Assembly: GCA_965247705.1 (NCBI GenBank)
Contig: CBDFHV010000078.1
Coordinates: forward strand, 87,674 to 151,673
Reading direction: 5' to 3'
Source of the DNA: CBDFHV01 sp965247705
GTDB lineage: Bacteria > Pseudomonadota > Alphaproteobacteria > Rhodospirillales > CAMCUA01
DNA length: 64,000 bases
Under the pieces are notes generated by a model. The model was not told where the DNA came from. It saw only the letters and a program-made list of their open reading frames with translations, and searched no databases. This document shows, piece after piece, positions 54,321 to 63,066 of the stretch; within the stretch, counting starts at the first letter, position 1, and each line of letters begins with the position of its first letter. The position numbers were made by a program, and so were the translations under genes.

Positions 54321-55637
54321 GTGAAGCCTGTACTCTGGGCGACGATTGCGGTGATTAGCCTGGTCTGGGCCGCTGTCGATCCCGCGGCCGCGCGGTCCCT
54401 CGAAGAGGAACTCGCGGACCTGTTCAAATATCATCCGCAGATAGAGTCGGCGCGGAAATCCGTGAAGTCGTCCCAGAAAGGGATCGACATCGCGCGTGCC
54501 GGCTATTATCCGACCGTTTCGGTCAACGGGGAGATCGGACCGTCGAGGATTTCCAATCCGACCACCCGAGCCCGTCAAGCTATTTCCCAGGACCAGTCGC
54601 GTACCCGCAACGTGGCGGGCCGGACCATCACCCAGAACCTGTTCGACGGTTTTGGCACCACGTCGGCGACCAAATCGGCGAGGATCAACCGGGACATCTC
54701 CGTCAACCAGTTGACGAATACGTTGCAAAGCGTCCTGTTCGAGGGAACAACCGCCTACATGGACGTCTTGCGCCAGAAGCGCCTCTTGGAGCTATCGCGG
54801 TCCAACGAGGACACGATTCAAGTGGCGCTCGAACTGGAAGACGAGCGGGTGCAACGGGGCTCGGGCATCACCGTCGATGTGCTGCAAGCCAAGTCGCGGC
54901 TGCAGATTTCCAAGGAACGGCGCGTGAACTTCGAGGGCGCGCTGGAAGATGCGGTCAGCCGCTTCCTCCAGGTCTACAATCGGGCGCCGGACATCGATGC
55001 GATGACCGATCCAGTGCCGCCCGTCGACCTGCTGCCGGCGGAACTCGATGAAGGGATCAAGATCGCCCTGGACGAGAATCCGGCCGTCCTCAATTCGGTG
55101 GGTACCCTTGAAGTGACGCGGGAGAACCAGCGTTCCGTCAAGTCCGACTACTACCCGACCCTCGACATCGTCGGCGAGGCAAATTACGAGAAGAACGACG
55201 ATACGACCATCGGCACCCGCCGCGACTACTCCTTGACCCTGGAAGCCAATTGGGACCTGTTCACCGGGTTTTCCACGAAGAACGGCGTTGCCCAGGCCGC
55301 CCACGACTATGAAGCGGCCAAGGACAACCACGCTTTCGTCGTCCGCAAGGTCGAAGAGCAGACCCGCCTTGCATGGCAGGCCTTAATGACCGTGCGCGAG
55401 CGGGTGGAGCTGCTGGAGAACGCGGTCAACATTGCCTCGGAAGTCTTCGATGCGCGTCAGAAGCTGCGCGAAGCGGGCAAGGAAACGGTGATCAACGTCC
55501 TCGACGCCGAAAGCGAAATCTTCAACGCCCAGATCAATTTCGCCGCCGCCTCCTATGACGAGCGGGTTGCCGTCTATCAACTCCTGCTGGCCATGGGCCG
55601 GCTGGATCCGACGAACCTGCAGCTGGCCGTCGAGTAG
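54321..55637 (+). CDS. TolC-family outer-membrane channel protein
   Basis: A 438-residue protein with a signal peptide (about residues 1-26, ending AAA) and two homologous outer-membrane efflux protein repeats. Family-typical segments are HPQIESARKSVKSSQ and ITQNLFDGFG in repeat 1 and SLTLEANWDLFTGF in repeat 2. Such proteins form the outer-membrane tunnel for type I secretion or drug efflux. No adaptor or pump gene lies beside it. The start is GTG 54321 with GGGGGAG 6-7 nt upstream. Confidence 0.92.
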   Translation: MKPVLWATIAVISLVWAAVDPAAARSLEEELADLFKYHPQIESARKSVKSSQKGIDIARAGYYPTVSVNGEIGPSRISNPTTRARQAISQDQSRTRNVAGRTITQNLFDGFGTTSATKSARINRDISVNQLTNTLQSVLFEGTTAYMDVLRQKRLLELSRSNEDTIQVALELEDERVQRGSGITVDVLQAKSRLQISKERRVNFEGALEDAVSRFLQVYNRAPDIDAMTDPVPPVDLLPAELDEGIKIALDENPAVLNSVGTLEVTRENQRSVKSDYYPTLDIVGEANYEKNDDTTIGTRRDYSLTLEANWDLFTGFSTKNGVAQAAHDYEAAKDNHAFVVRKVEEQTRLAWQALMTVRERVELLENAVNIASEVFDARQKLREAGKETVINVLDAESEIFNAQINFAAASYDERVAVYQLLLAMGRLDPTNLQLAVE

Positions 55638-55730
55638 TCGCCGGGGCGGCGTCGGGAGTACCGCGGGCGGGCTACTTTCCTAGCGCTATCAATATGGGCA
55701 AGCCGCCGGGCGACTTGAGTCGTGCGGTGA

Positions 55731-56375
55731 CTACGAGTGGGCCCCGGCCGCCGCGTCCTGCTCCGCCCCGTGGGCGAAGAACTGGTGGAAGACTTCGGGC
55801 GTCTGGGCGCCGGAAAGGGCCAGGCGACCGTCGAGGATGAAAAAGGGGACACCGGTGATGCCCATGGTCCGGGCATGGGCGTCTTCCCGCCGGATCCGCT
55901 CCACGTCCTCGTCTCCGGCCAGATAGTCGCGCACCGCGTCGGCCTCGAGGCCCGCCGCGGCGGCGATTTCCACCAGTCGATCCACGTCGCCGACAAAGAC
56001 ACCCTCCTGGAAGTAGGCGGCGAACAGGCCTTCCACCACCGCGTCCTGCCGGCCGTGGCGCCAGGCCAGGTCGATCAGGCGATGGGCCATCAGGGTATTG
56101 GGCTGCCGCTCGATGCGGTCGTAGGCGATGTCGATGCCTTCGCCTTCGGCGACGGCCCCGATGCGGGCGTAGAAGTCGTCTGCCCGATCGCCGAATTTGA
56201 GCCGCAGGTATTCCTTGCGGTCGATGCCTTCCGCCGGCAGGTCCGGGTTCAACTGGAACGGTCGCCAGCGCACGACAAGGCCATCCCGCGGGGTTTCGGT
56301 CAGCGCCCGTTCCAGGCGCCGCTTGCCGATCAGACACCACGGGCAGACCACGTCGGAGTAGATGTCGAGATGCAT
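55731..56375 (-). CDS. DsbA-family oxidoreductase (FrnE-like)
   Basis: A 214-residue thioredoxin-fold protein with a CPWC active site at residues 11-14 and the cis-proline segment GITGVPFFIL. No signal peptide is visible, so it acts in the cytoplasm, as expected for FrnE-like members, which act on disulfides or as isomerases. ATG 56375 has GGGAG 6-7 nt upstream. It is the third gene of a redox run (quinone oxidoreductase, GST, DsbA-like). Confidence 0.88.
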   Translation of the reverse strand: MHLDIYSDVVCPWCLIGKRRLERALTETPRDGLVVRWRPFQLNPDLPAEGIDRKEYLRLKFGDRADDFYARIGAVAEGEGIDIAYDRIERQPNTLMAHRLIDLAWRHGRQDAVVEGLFAAYFQEGVFVGDVDRLVEIAAAAGLEADAVRDYLAGDEDVERIRREDAHARTMGITGVPFFILDGRLALSGAQTPEVFHQFFAHGAEQDAAAGAHS

Positions 56376-56397
56376 GGGGAACTCCCTTTGTCGGCGA

Positions 56398-57090
56398 TCA
56401 GCGACTGACATACTGTTGGTCGCCGAACAGCACTTTCCACTCGTCCTTGCTGAAAGCGCCCTGGCGGCGGTTTTCCGCCAGCACGGCCATGCCCCGCTCA
56501 ACCGCCGGACGGGCCGCGATCCGGTCCACCCATGCCTTGGCTCGCGGGAAGTCCGCCGGGTTCTGACCGCGACGCTCGAAATTGGCGCACCAGGGATAGG
56601 ACGCCATATCGGCGATGGAATAGTCGCCGCACAGGAAGTCCCGCCCCTCCAGGCGTCGCTCCAGCACACCATAGAGGCGGCCGGCCTCCTTGGTATATCG
56701 CTCGATGGCGTAGGGGATTTTTTCCGGCGCGTAGTCCCGGAAGTGATTGGCCTGGCCGAACATGGGCCCGATGCCCCCCATCTGAAACATCAGCCACTGA
56801 ATCACGTCGTAGCGCCCGGCCATGTCCTTGGGCATGAAACGTCCGGTCTTCTCCGCCAGGTAAAGCAGAATGGCGCCGGATTCGAAAACCCCATAGGGCT
56901 TTCCCCCAGGGCCGTCCGGATCGACGATGGCCGGCATTTTATTGTTCGGGCTGATTTTGAGGAACTTGGGATCGAACTGATCGCCGGCGCCGATGTTGAT
57001 GGGGTGGACGGCGTAGGGAAGTTCCAGTTCCTCCAGGAGGATGTGGACCTTGTGCCCGTTGGGCGTCGGCCAGGTGTATAGGTCGATCAT
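56398..57090 (-). CDS. Glutathione S-transferase (YfcG/Ure2-like)
   Basis: A 230-residue GST. The N-terminal YTWPTPNGHKV places Thr9 and Asn11 at the glutathione-binding positions used by the disulfide-bond reductase YfcG, and SPNNKMPAIVD with FESGAILLYLAEKTG is typical of that Nu/Ure2-like group. The C-terminal half is the all-helical domain. The start ATG 57090 overlaps the stop of the quinone oxidoreductase gene (ATGA). Confidence 0.92.
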   Translation of the reverse strand: MIDLYTWPTPNGHKVHILLEELELPYAVHPINIGAGDQFDPKFLKISPNNKMPAIVDPDGPGGKPYGVFESGAILLYLAEKTGRFMPKDMAGRYDVIQWLMFQMGGIGPMFGQANHFRDYAPEKIPYAIERYTKEAGRLYGVLERRLEGRDFLCGDYSIADMASYPWCANFERRGQNPADFPRAKAWVDRIAARPAVERGMAVLAENRRQGAFSKDEWKVLFGDQQYVSR

Positions 57091-58103
57091 CGGGGTGTTC
57101 CTTCTATACTGAATAATCCAGGCTCGGCCACGTCCACCAGTACCTTGCCGTCGGCGCCTTCCTCGACCGCCCGATGGGCGGCGGCGGTCTCCTCCAGGGG
57201 GAACCGGGGACCGATACGGTGGGTGAGTTCGCCAGCCGCCAACCAGGTTCCGATGTCGGTCATGGCCTGGCGTTTTCGCGATTCCGCCATGGCGAAGGCG
57301 GAGACGAAACGCACCGTGATGTCCTTGGCGATCAGACCGTGGAAGGGCAGTTGCGGATGGGGAACGCGGGCCGAGGCGATGGTGGCGATTGCCCCGCCCG
57401 GGTTCAGCAAATCCAGCGCGGCGGCCAAGTTGTAGCCGAAGTCCATGTCGACCATGTGATCGACACCGGCGCCGCCGGTGCGGTCGCGCACCGCCGCGGC
57501 CACATCCTCGGTTCGGTAGTCCACCACCGCCTCGGCGCCGGCCTCCATGGCGATGGCGGCCTTGGCCGCGCCGCTGACCGTGGCCACGACCCGGGCACCC
57601 ACAAGCTTCGCCATCCGCACCGCGTGGCGTCCGACGGCGCCGGCGCCCCCGGTCACCAGCACCCAGCGGCCGGCAAGATCGCCGTTGGACAGAACGCATG
57701 TATGGGCGGTGATGGCGGGCACCCCCAGGCAGGCCCCGGCGTCGAATCCGATATCGTCCGGCAGGGGAGACGCGCGATCCGCCGGCACGGTGGTGAATTC
57801 GGCGGCGGTACCGCCGGGGCGCCGGAGTTGGGCCTCGCAGACCCAGACCCGCTCGCCGGTGCGCGCCGCGGGGACGCCCACCCCCACCCGGTCGATGACA
57901 CCCGCGCCATCGAAATGGGGAACGATTCTCGGCCATGTGTGGGAGGGATGGCCGGCCTGGCGGCGCTTGCAGTCCACCGGATTGATCCCGGAAACGACGA
58001 TGCGCACGCGAACCTCGCCGGCACCCGGCTCGGGATCGGCCATCTGCCCCACCGCCAGCACCGCGTCGGCGGGGCCTGGGGTTTCGTACCACACCGCTTT
58101 CAT
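57087..58103 (-). CDS. NADPH:quinone oxidoreductase-like protein (zinc-free MDR family)
   Basis: A 338-residue medium-chain dehydrogenase/reductase with NADPH-binding VTGGAGAVGRHAV and NPVDCKRRQG-like pattern near the N-terminus. The structural zinc-binding cysteines of alcohol dehydrogenases are absent, which places it with quinone or enone reductases. It is translationally coupled to the GST gene, so both may act on electrophilic compounds. Confidence 0.9.
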   Translation of the reverse strand: MKAVWYETPGPADAVLAVGQMADPEPGAGEVRVRIVVSGINPVDCKRRQAGHPSHTWPRIVPHFDGAGVIDRVGVGVPAARTGERVWVCEAQLRRPGGTAAEFTTVPADRASPLPDDIGFDAGACLGVPAITAHTCVLSNGDLAGRWVLVTGGAGAVGRHAVRMAKLVGARVVATVSGAAKAAIAMEAGAEAVVDYRTEDVAAAVRDRTGGAGVDHMVDMDFGYNLAAALDLLNPGGAIATIASARVPHPQLPFHGLIAKDITVRFVSAFAMAESRKRQAMTDIGTWLAAGELTHRIGPRFPLEETAAAHRAVEEGADGKVLVDVAEPGLFSIEGTPR

Positions 58104-58214
58104 GGTGGCGGGACCCTATCACGGCTGCCCCGACGAGCAAGGGGCAGACAGGAGAACGCGAACATGATTGGATGAGATGCCCCCGTTCCGGGCCGCCTCC
58201 AGAGCACCAAGATC

Positions 58215-59120
58215 ATGTCGCCCTCTCATGCTTTCGGGCCGTCCGCGCGCCCCCCACGCATCCTGCTTGCCATGGGGCTTATGCTGTTGTCGGCGCTGTG
58301 CTACGCGGTCATGAGCGCGCTGATCCGCCACATGGGGGACAGCCTCCATCCCCTTGTCATCGCCTTCTACAGGTCCCTGTTCGGGCTGCGGGCGGTTCTG
58401 CCACTGCTGTTGCGCCACGGCACGGCGATCCTCAAGACGCGGCGCCCCGGCCTGCACGTCCTCAGGACGTTGTTCGCGACCGTTTCCATGTTTTCCTTCT
58501 TCACCGCCTTGACCATGACGCCCCTGGCCAAGGTCACGGCGCTTCACTTCACGACGCCGGTGATCGCCAGTTTCCTGACCGTGCTGATCCTCAAGGAAGC
58601 TGTCCGGTTGCGGCGGGTGCTGGCCCTGATGGCCGGCTTCACCGGTGCGATGATCATCCTTCGGCCCGGCGCCGTCGCCTTCGATTTGGGCCCCGTCCTG
58701 GTGCTCATCACGTCGTTCCTGTGGGGGATGGGACTGGTGACCACCAAGTTGCTCACGCGGACCGATTCCAGTCTTACCATCGCGCTCTATCTGGGCCTGA
58801 TCGGCACCCCGATCGCTCTGATACCGGCCCTGTTCGTATGGCAGGTGCCGACTTTCCCGCAGCTTCTGGTCCTGATGATCATCGGCGCCCTGGGCACCCT
58901 GTCCCACGTCTCCGTCGCCCATGCCTTCAGCCAGGCCGACGCCACCGCCCTGATGCCCCTCGACTTCTCCCGCCTGATCTGGGCCAGCGCCATCGGCTAC
59001 CTGGCCTTCGCGGAGATCCCCGACCCGTGGACCTGGGTGGGCGGCACGGTGATCTTCGTGTCGGGTTTGTACGTCGCCTATCGGGAGGACAAGGTGCGCC
59101 GGGGCGAGAATCGGTCGTAA
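58215..59120 (+). CDS. EamA-family (drug/metabolite transporter superfamily) membrane protein
   Basis: A 301-residue inner-membrane protein with two EamA repeats, closely related to the product of 193-1104 (shared LTRTDSSLTI, PLDF and EIPDPWTWVGG-type segments). The substrate is unknown. A short dyad, TTTTAG/CTAAAA (59126-59141), lies a few bases after the stop and may contribute to termination. It is divergent from the quinone oxidoreductase gene with a 111-bp shared upstream region. Confidence 0.88.
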   Translation: MSPSHAFGPSARPPRILLAMGLMLLSALCYAVMSALIRHMGDSLHPLVIAFYRSLFGLRAVLPLLLRHGTAILKTRRPGLHVLRTLFATVSMFSFFTALTMTPLAKVTALHFTTPVIASFLTVLILKEAVRLRRVLALMAGFTGAMIILRPGAVAFDLGPVLVLITSFLWGMGLVTTKLLTRTDSSLTIALYLGLIGTPIALIPALFVWQVPTFPQLLVLMIIGALGTLSHVSVAHAFSQADATALMPLDFSRLIWASAIGYLAFAEIPDPWTWVGGTVIFVSGLYVAYREDKVRRGENRS

Positions 59121-59249
59121 GGGTATTTTAGCCGACTAAAACCAAGGGCTGCCGCGCACGAAATCTTGACAGACGGATCCCCCTGTCGTGTCTTGCTGAT
59201 TGGGGTCAGGGAGGCTTACCGTCGGACATACCCCTTGGAGTTCCTACCC

Positions 59250-59690
59250 ATGCGCGCCTTTCCGACTCTGCTTTTCGTGCTGTTCCTGGCTTCCGTCGGC
59301 CTTGCGGCGGAATCCCGGGCGGGCGGAAACCTGGACGCGGACGAGGCCCTCGCCCGGGCGTCCAAGGGCGACGTGTCCCTGATCGACGTGCGCTCGCCCG
59401 GCGAGTGGCGGCAGACGGGACTGCCCCGAGGCGCCACGGGCATCACCATTCACGGCCCGAACGGCATGGCGGGATTCGTCGAGTCCGTGCTCGCGGCCAT
59501 GGATGGCGACAAGGACCGGCCGCTGGCCTTGATCTGCGCCCGGGGCAACCGCTCCAGCCGCGCCCAGGAGGCGCTTCAGGAAGCGGGCTTCACCCAGGTG
59601 CTTAACGTGCGCGAGGGCATGATCGGCGGCCTCAACGGGACCGGCTGGCTGAAGCGCGGCCTGCCGACGGAGTCCTGCACGACCTGCTGA
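59250..59690 (+). CDS. Exported rhodanese-like protein
   Basis: A 146-residue protein with a signal peptide (about residues 1-25) and one rhodanese domain. The active-site loop is ICARGNRSS with catalytic Cys96, and LIDVRSPGEW is the family's N-terminal motif. It would transfer sulfur or handle persulfide in the periplasm. ATG 59250 is chosen because GGAG precedes it by 9 nt and the signal peptide begins there. A weak promoter, with TTGACA at 59166-59171, may serve it. Confidence 0.88.
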   Translation: MRAFPTLLFVLFLASVGLAAESRAGGNLDADEALARASKGDVSLIDVRSPGEWRQTGLPRGATGITIHGPNGMAGFVESVLAAMDGDKDRPLALICARGNRSSRAQEALQEAGFTQVLNVREGMIGGLNGTGWLKRGLPTESCTTC

Positions 59691-59750
59691 GGGGCGCTTT
59701 CTTCACCGTGCGGCCTTGGCGCGTCTGGCGGGCGTGCTATCAATAGTCCC

Positions 59751-60527
59751 ATGAGCGACAGTACACAGAGCCGGACCCGCGTCGTCCTCGTCACCGGCGC
59801 TGGCAGCGGCATCGGCGCCGCGGTTTGCCGCCGCGTTGCCGGGCCCGGCACCGCCATCGTCCTCCATACGCGGCGCAACCGGGACGGTCTCGAGGCGGTG
59901 GCCGGCGAAGCGCGAGACCTTGGCGCCGAGACGTCGTTGGCGTTCGGCGATCTGGCCGATCCGGAAACGCCAACCATGCTGGTGCGAACGGCCGTTGACC
60001 GCTTCGGCGGGCTGGACCAGGTGGTGGCCAACGCCGGCTCCGCCCTGGTCAAGGGGATCGGCGATGCCACCGTCGAGGACATGGCGGCGGCCAACCAGGC
60101 GATGCCGGAAGCGTTCTTCGCCATCGCCACGGCGGCGCTGCCCCATCTGGAACGATCGACCTGGGGGCGTCTGGTGGCCATCAGTTCTTTCGTCGCCCAT
60201 GTTTTCGGTGGCGAGCGCCTGTTCGCCGTCACCGCGGCGGCCAAGGCGGCGATCGAGGCCCTGGCCAAGACCCTGGCCGTCCAGCTGGCGCCCTGTGGGG
60301 TCACCGTCAACTGCGTCGCGCCGGGCTATACGCGCAAGGAAGCAAGCGGCCATTCGGCCCTCAGCGGCGCTGCTGCCTGGAAACGATCGGCGGCGCTGGT
60401 GCCCATGGGCCGGGTGGCGGAGCCGGACGATACCGCCGCCATGGTCGCCTTCCTGATGGGCCGCGACGCCGGTCACATCACCGGGCAGGTGATCCATGTT
60501 GACGGCGGCCAAACCCTGGGCCGATAG
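59751..60527 (+). CDS. Short-chain dehydrogenase/reductase-like protein lacking the catalytic tyrosine
   Basis: A 258-residue Rossmann protein with cofactor loop VTGAGSGIG, ANAG, an active-site serine in AISSF (Ser145) and the typical C-terminal HVDGGQTL. The YxxxK motif reads TAAAK, with Thr161 in place of the catalytic tyrosine and Lys165 retained. Ordinary reductase activity is therefore doubtful; a binding, scaffold or altered-chemistry role is possible. It lies 27 bp before the molybdoenzyme gene and is probably co-transcribed with it. Confidence 0.85.
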   Translation: MSDSTQSRTRVVLVTGAGSGIGAAVCRRVAGPGTAIVLHTRRNRDGLEAVAGEARDLGAETSLAFGDLADPETPTMLVRTAVDRFGGLDQVVANAGSALVKGIGDATVEDMAAANQAMPEAFFAIATAALPHLERSTWGRLVAISSFVAHVFGGERLFAVTAAAKAAIEALAKTLAVQLAPCGVTVNCVAPGYTRKEASGHSALSGAAAWKRSAALVPMGRVAEPDDTAAMVAFLMGRDAGHITGQVIHVDGGQTLGR

Positions 60528-60554
60528 CAATCATCGCGACGAGGACCGACGGAC

Positions 60555-62879
60555 ATGACCATCAAACGAACACTGACCCACTCCCATTGGGGCGCCTTCG
60601 TCGCCGAGGTCGAGGACGGCCGCCTGCAAGCGGTGCATCCTTTCGAAAAAGACCCCCATCCGCCGGAACTGATCCAATCGTGGCCGGAGATGGTCTATTC
60701 GCCCACCCGCATACCCCAGCCGATGGTGCGGGCCAGCTACCTCCGGGACGGCCCCGGCGCGGCGACCGAAAAGCGGGGATCCGAACCCTTCGTCCCGGTG
60801 TCGTGGGACAAGGCCATGGACCTGGTGGCCGGCGAGTTGGATCGGGTCAAGACCGAGCACGGCAACCAGGCGATCTTCGGCGGCTCCTATGGTTGGTCCA
60901 GCGCCGGGCGCTTCCATCACGCCAAGACCCAGCTCCATCGATTCCTCTACCGATTCGGCGGCTGCGTCGGCCAGCTCACCAACTACAGCAACGGGACCGC
61001 CTTGATCCTGCTGCCCCACGTGGTCGGCGACTCGTCCATGCTCGACGGGCAGGTGACAACGTGGGATTCGATCGTCCGCCACACCCGTCTGATGGTGGCT
61101 TTCGGCGGGCTCAATCCGAAGAACGCCTACGTCTCCGGCGGCGGCATCGCCGAGCATACCCTCGAAGACTGGCAGCGCCGAGCCGCCGACGCAGGCGTCG
61201 AGTTCGTTGTCATCGGCCCCAACCGGGAAGATGCCCCCGACCACCTGAAAGCCCGCTGGATTGCGCCCCGCCCCAATACGGATACGGCGATCATGCTGGC
61301 CCTGGCCCACACCCTGGTGGCCGAAGGGCTGCAGGACCAGGCGTTTCTCGACAGATACTGTACCGGCTTCGAGACCTTCCGCGCCTATCTGATGGGCGAG
61401 ACCGACGGCAAGCCCAAGGATGCCGACTGGGCATCCGCCATCGCCGACATGGACGCCGAGGTCATCCGCGATCTGGCCCGGCGCATGGCCGACCGGCGGA
61501 CCATGTTGACGGCCGCCTGGTCCCTGCAGCGGGCCGATCATGGGGAGCAGCCATTCTGGGCAATGATCGCGCTCGCCTGCGTCCTCGGGCAGATGGGCCT
61601 GCCGGGAGGCGGGTTCGTGTTCGGCTATGGCTCCATCGGCGGCGTCGGCACCCCCAACAGGGGTATCCCCGGCCCCAACCTGAGCACCGGCGCCAACCCG
61701 GTGGGCGTGAACATTCCCGTGGCCCGCATTACCGACATGCTGTTGGCGCCGGGCGGATCGTATCAATTCAATGGCCGCGACCTCACCTATCCCGACACCC
61801 GACTGATCTACTGGGCGGGCGGCAATCCCTTCCATCACCATCAGGACCTCAACCGGCTGGCCCGCGCCTGGCAAAAGCCGGAGACCATCATCGTCAACGA
61901 GATCTGGTGGACTCCCACGGCCCGCCGCGCCGATATCGTCCTGCCCGCCTCGACCACCCTGGAACGCAACGACATCGGCACCCCGGCCCGGACCCGGGAC
62001 CGGTTCATCATCGCCATGCCCAAAGTGATCGAGCCCGTGGACCAGGCCCGATCGGACTTCGACATCTTCGGCGGCCTGGCGGATCGCCTGGGTTTTTCGG
62101 AGCGGTTCACCGAGGGCCGCGATGAGATGACGTGGCTGCGCCACATCTACCGCGGCTGCCGGCAGGCCGCCCTGGAACAAAACCAGCCGATGCCCGAGTT
62201 CGACGAATTCTGGCAACTCGGCTATTGGGAGTTCCCACAGCCGATGGAGGAATACGTCAGCATGTCGGCGTTCCGGAACGACCCGGAATCCCATCCCTTG
62301 CGCACCCCGTCGGGCCGTGTGGAGCTGTATTCGGAAACCATCGCCGGGTTCGGCTACGACGACTGCCCGCCCCACCCGGCGTGGCTTGAACCCCGGGAGT
62401 GGATGGGCGGCGCGACCGCCGAAAGCTATCCCCTCGCCCTCATCTCCAGTCAGCCCAAGGGCAAGCTGCACGGCCAGATGGACCCCTCGCGGCCGAGCCA
62501 GAAGTTCAAGGTCGGGGGACGGGAAGCCCTCACCATGCATCCGGACGACGCCGCGGCCCGGGGGATCGCCGACGGCGACGTGGTGCGGATCCACAACGAC
62601 CGGGGCGCCTGCCTGGCGGGGGCGAAGATCGCCGACTCGGTTCGACCGGGCGTGGTGATCATGGCCACCGGGTCCTGGTACGACCCGGCCGAGCCCAGTT
62701 CCACCACCAGCATCGACAAGCACGGCAACGCCAACGTGCTCACCTATGACCTTGGAACGTCGCGGCTGAGCCAGGGCCCCAGCGCCATGACCGCCATGGT
62801 CCAGGTGGAACGCCTGGAAGGGGAAGCGCCAGCGGTCACCGCCTTCGACCCACCGGCGACGGCCGACGCGGCGGATTAG
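60555..62879 (+). CDS. Molybdopterin-dependent S/N-oxide reductase (BisC/DMSO-reductase family, cytoplasmic)
   Basis: A 774-residue molybdoenzyme of the DMSO reductase family. The segment SYGWSSAGRFHHAKTQLHRF identifies Ser116 as the likely molybdenum ligand, as in DMSO, TMAO and biotin sulfoxide reductases. There is no N-terminal four-cysteine iron-sulfur motif and no twin-arginine signal, so it resembles cytoplasmic BisC/MsrP-independent sulfoxide reductases. It would reduce biotin, methionine or another sulfoxide. It has GAGG about 8 nt before its ATG. No electron-transfer subunit is adjacent. Confidence 0.92.
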   Translation: MTIKRTLTHSHWGAFVAEVEDGRLQAVHPFEKDPHPPELIQSWPEMVYSPTRIPQPMVRASYLRDGPGAATEKRGSEPFVPVSWDKAMDLVAGELDRVKTEHGNQAIFGGSYGWSSAGRFHHAKTQLHRFLYRFGGCVGQLTNYSNGTALILLPHVVGDSSMLDGQVTTWDSIVRHTRLMVAFGGLNPKNAYVSGGGIAEHTLEDWQRRAADAGVEFVVIGPNREDAPDHLKARWIAPRPNTDTAIMLALAHTLVAEGLQDQAFLDRYCTGFETFRAYLMGETDGKPKDADWASAIADMDAEVIRDLARRMADRRTMLTAAWSLQRADHGEQPFWAMIALACVLGQMGLPGGGFVFGYGSIGGVGTPNRGIPGPNLSTGANPVGVNIPVARITDMLLAPGGSYQFNGRDLTYPDTRLIYWAGGNPFHHHQDLNRLARAWQKPETIIVNEIWWTPTARRADIVLPASTTLERNDIGTPARTRDRFIIAMPKVIEPVDQARSDFDIFGGLADRLGFSERFTEGRDEMTWLRHIYRGCRQAALEQNQPMPEFDEFWQLGYWEFPQPMEEYVSMSAFRNDPESHPLRTPSGRVELYSETIAGFGYDDCPPHPAWLEPREWMGGATAESYPLALISSQPKGKLHGQMDPSRPSQKFKVGGREALTMHPDDAAARGIADGDVVRIHNDRGACLAGAKIADSVRPGVVIMATGSWYDPAEPSSTTSIDKHGNANVLTYDLGTSRLSQGPSAMTAMVQVERLEGEAPAVTAFDPPATADAAD

Positions 62880-63066
62880 GGTCTCTGGCCCGGCGGTCAC
62901 GCCACTCCCGATATAAACGGGGACAGTAGAGGCGGTTGCAAAACGGAAGTTTTGCATTGGATTTTCCGCTTTGAGCGGGTGATTTTGGTTTGTTGTCGAG
63001 GCGGCCGCAGGCCTTTTCCGGTATGTTGGATTTGCGAGAAACAACACCTGGAAAGGACTGCCGGCC
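62880..63066. other. Region preceding the IS element, left end of the element probable
   Basis: This 187-bp stretch contains the hairpin GCAAAAC/GTTTTGC (62938-62955) and then a lower-GC block up to 63030, unlike the surrounding genes. The left terminal inverted repeat of the insertion sequence should lie here, but it cannot be fixed because the right end is outside the window. Confidence 0.4.

Noticed and set aside
55638..55730. Imperfect inverted repeat between the convergent TolC-family and DsbA-like genes
   Set aside because: The pairing GTCGCC...GGCGAC spans a loop of about 40 nt with several mismatches and no T-run; in DNA this GC-rich such pairs arise by chance.
59126..59141. TTTTAG/CTAAAA dyad as an intrinsic terminator
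   Set aside because: A 6-bp stem of mainly A-T pairs with no T-run is too weak to call.
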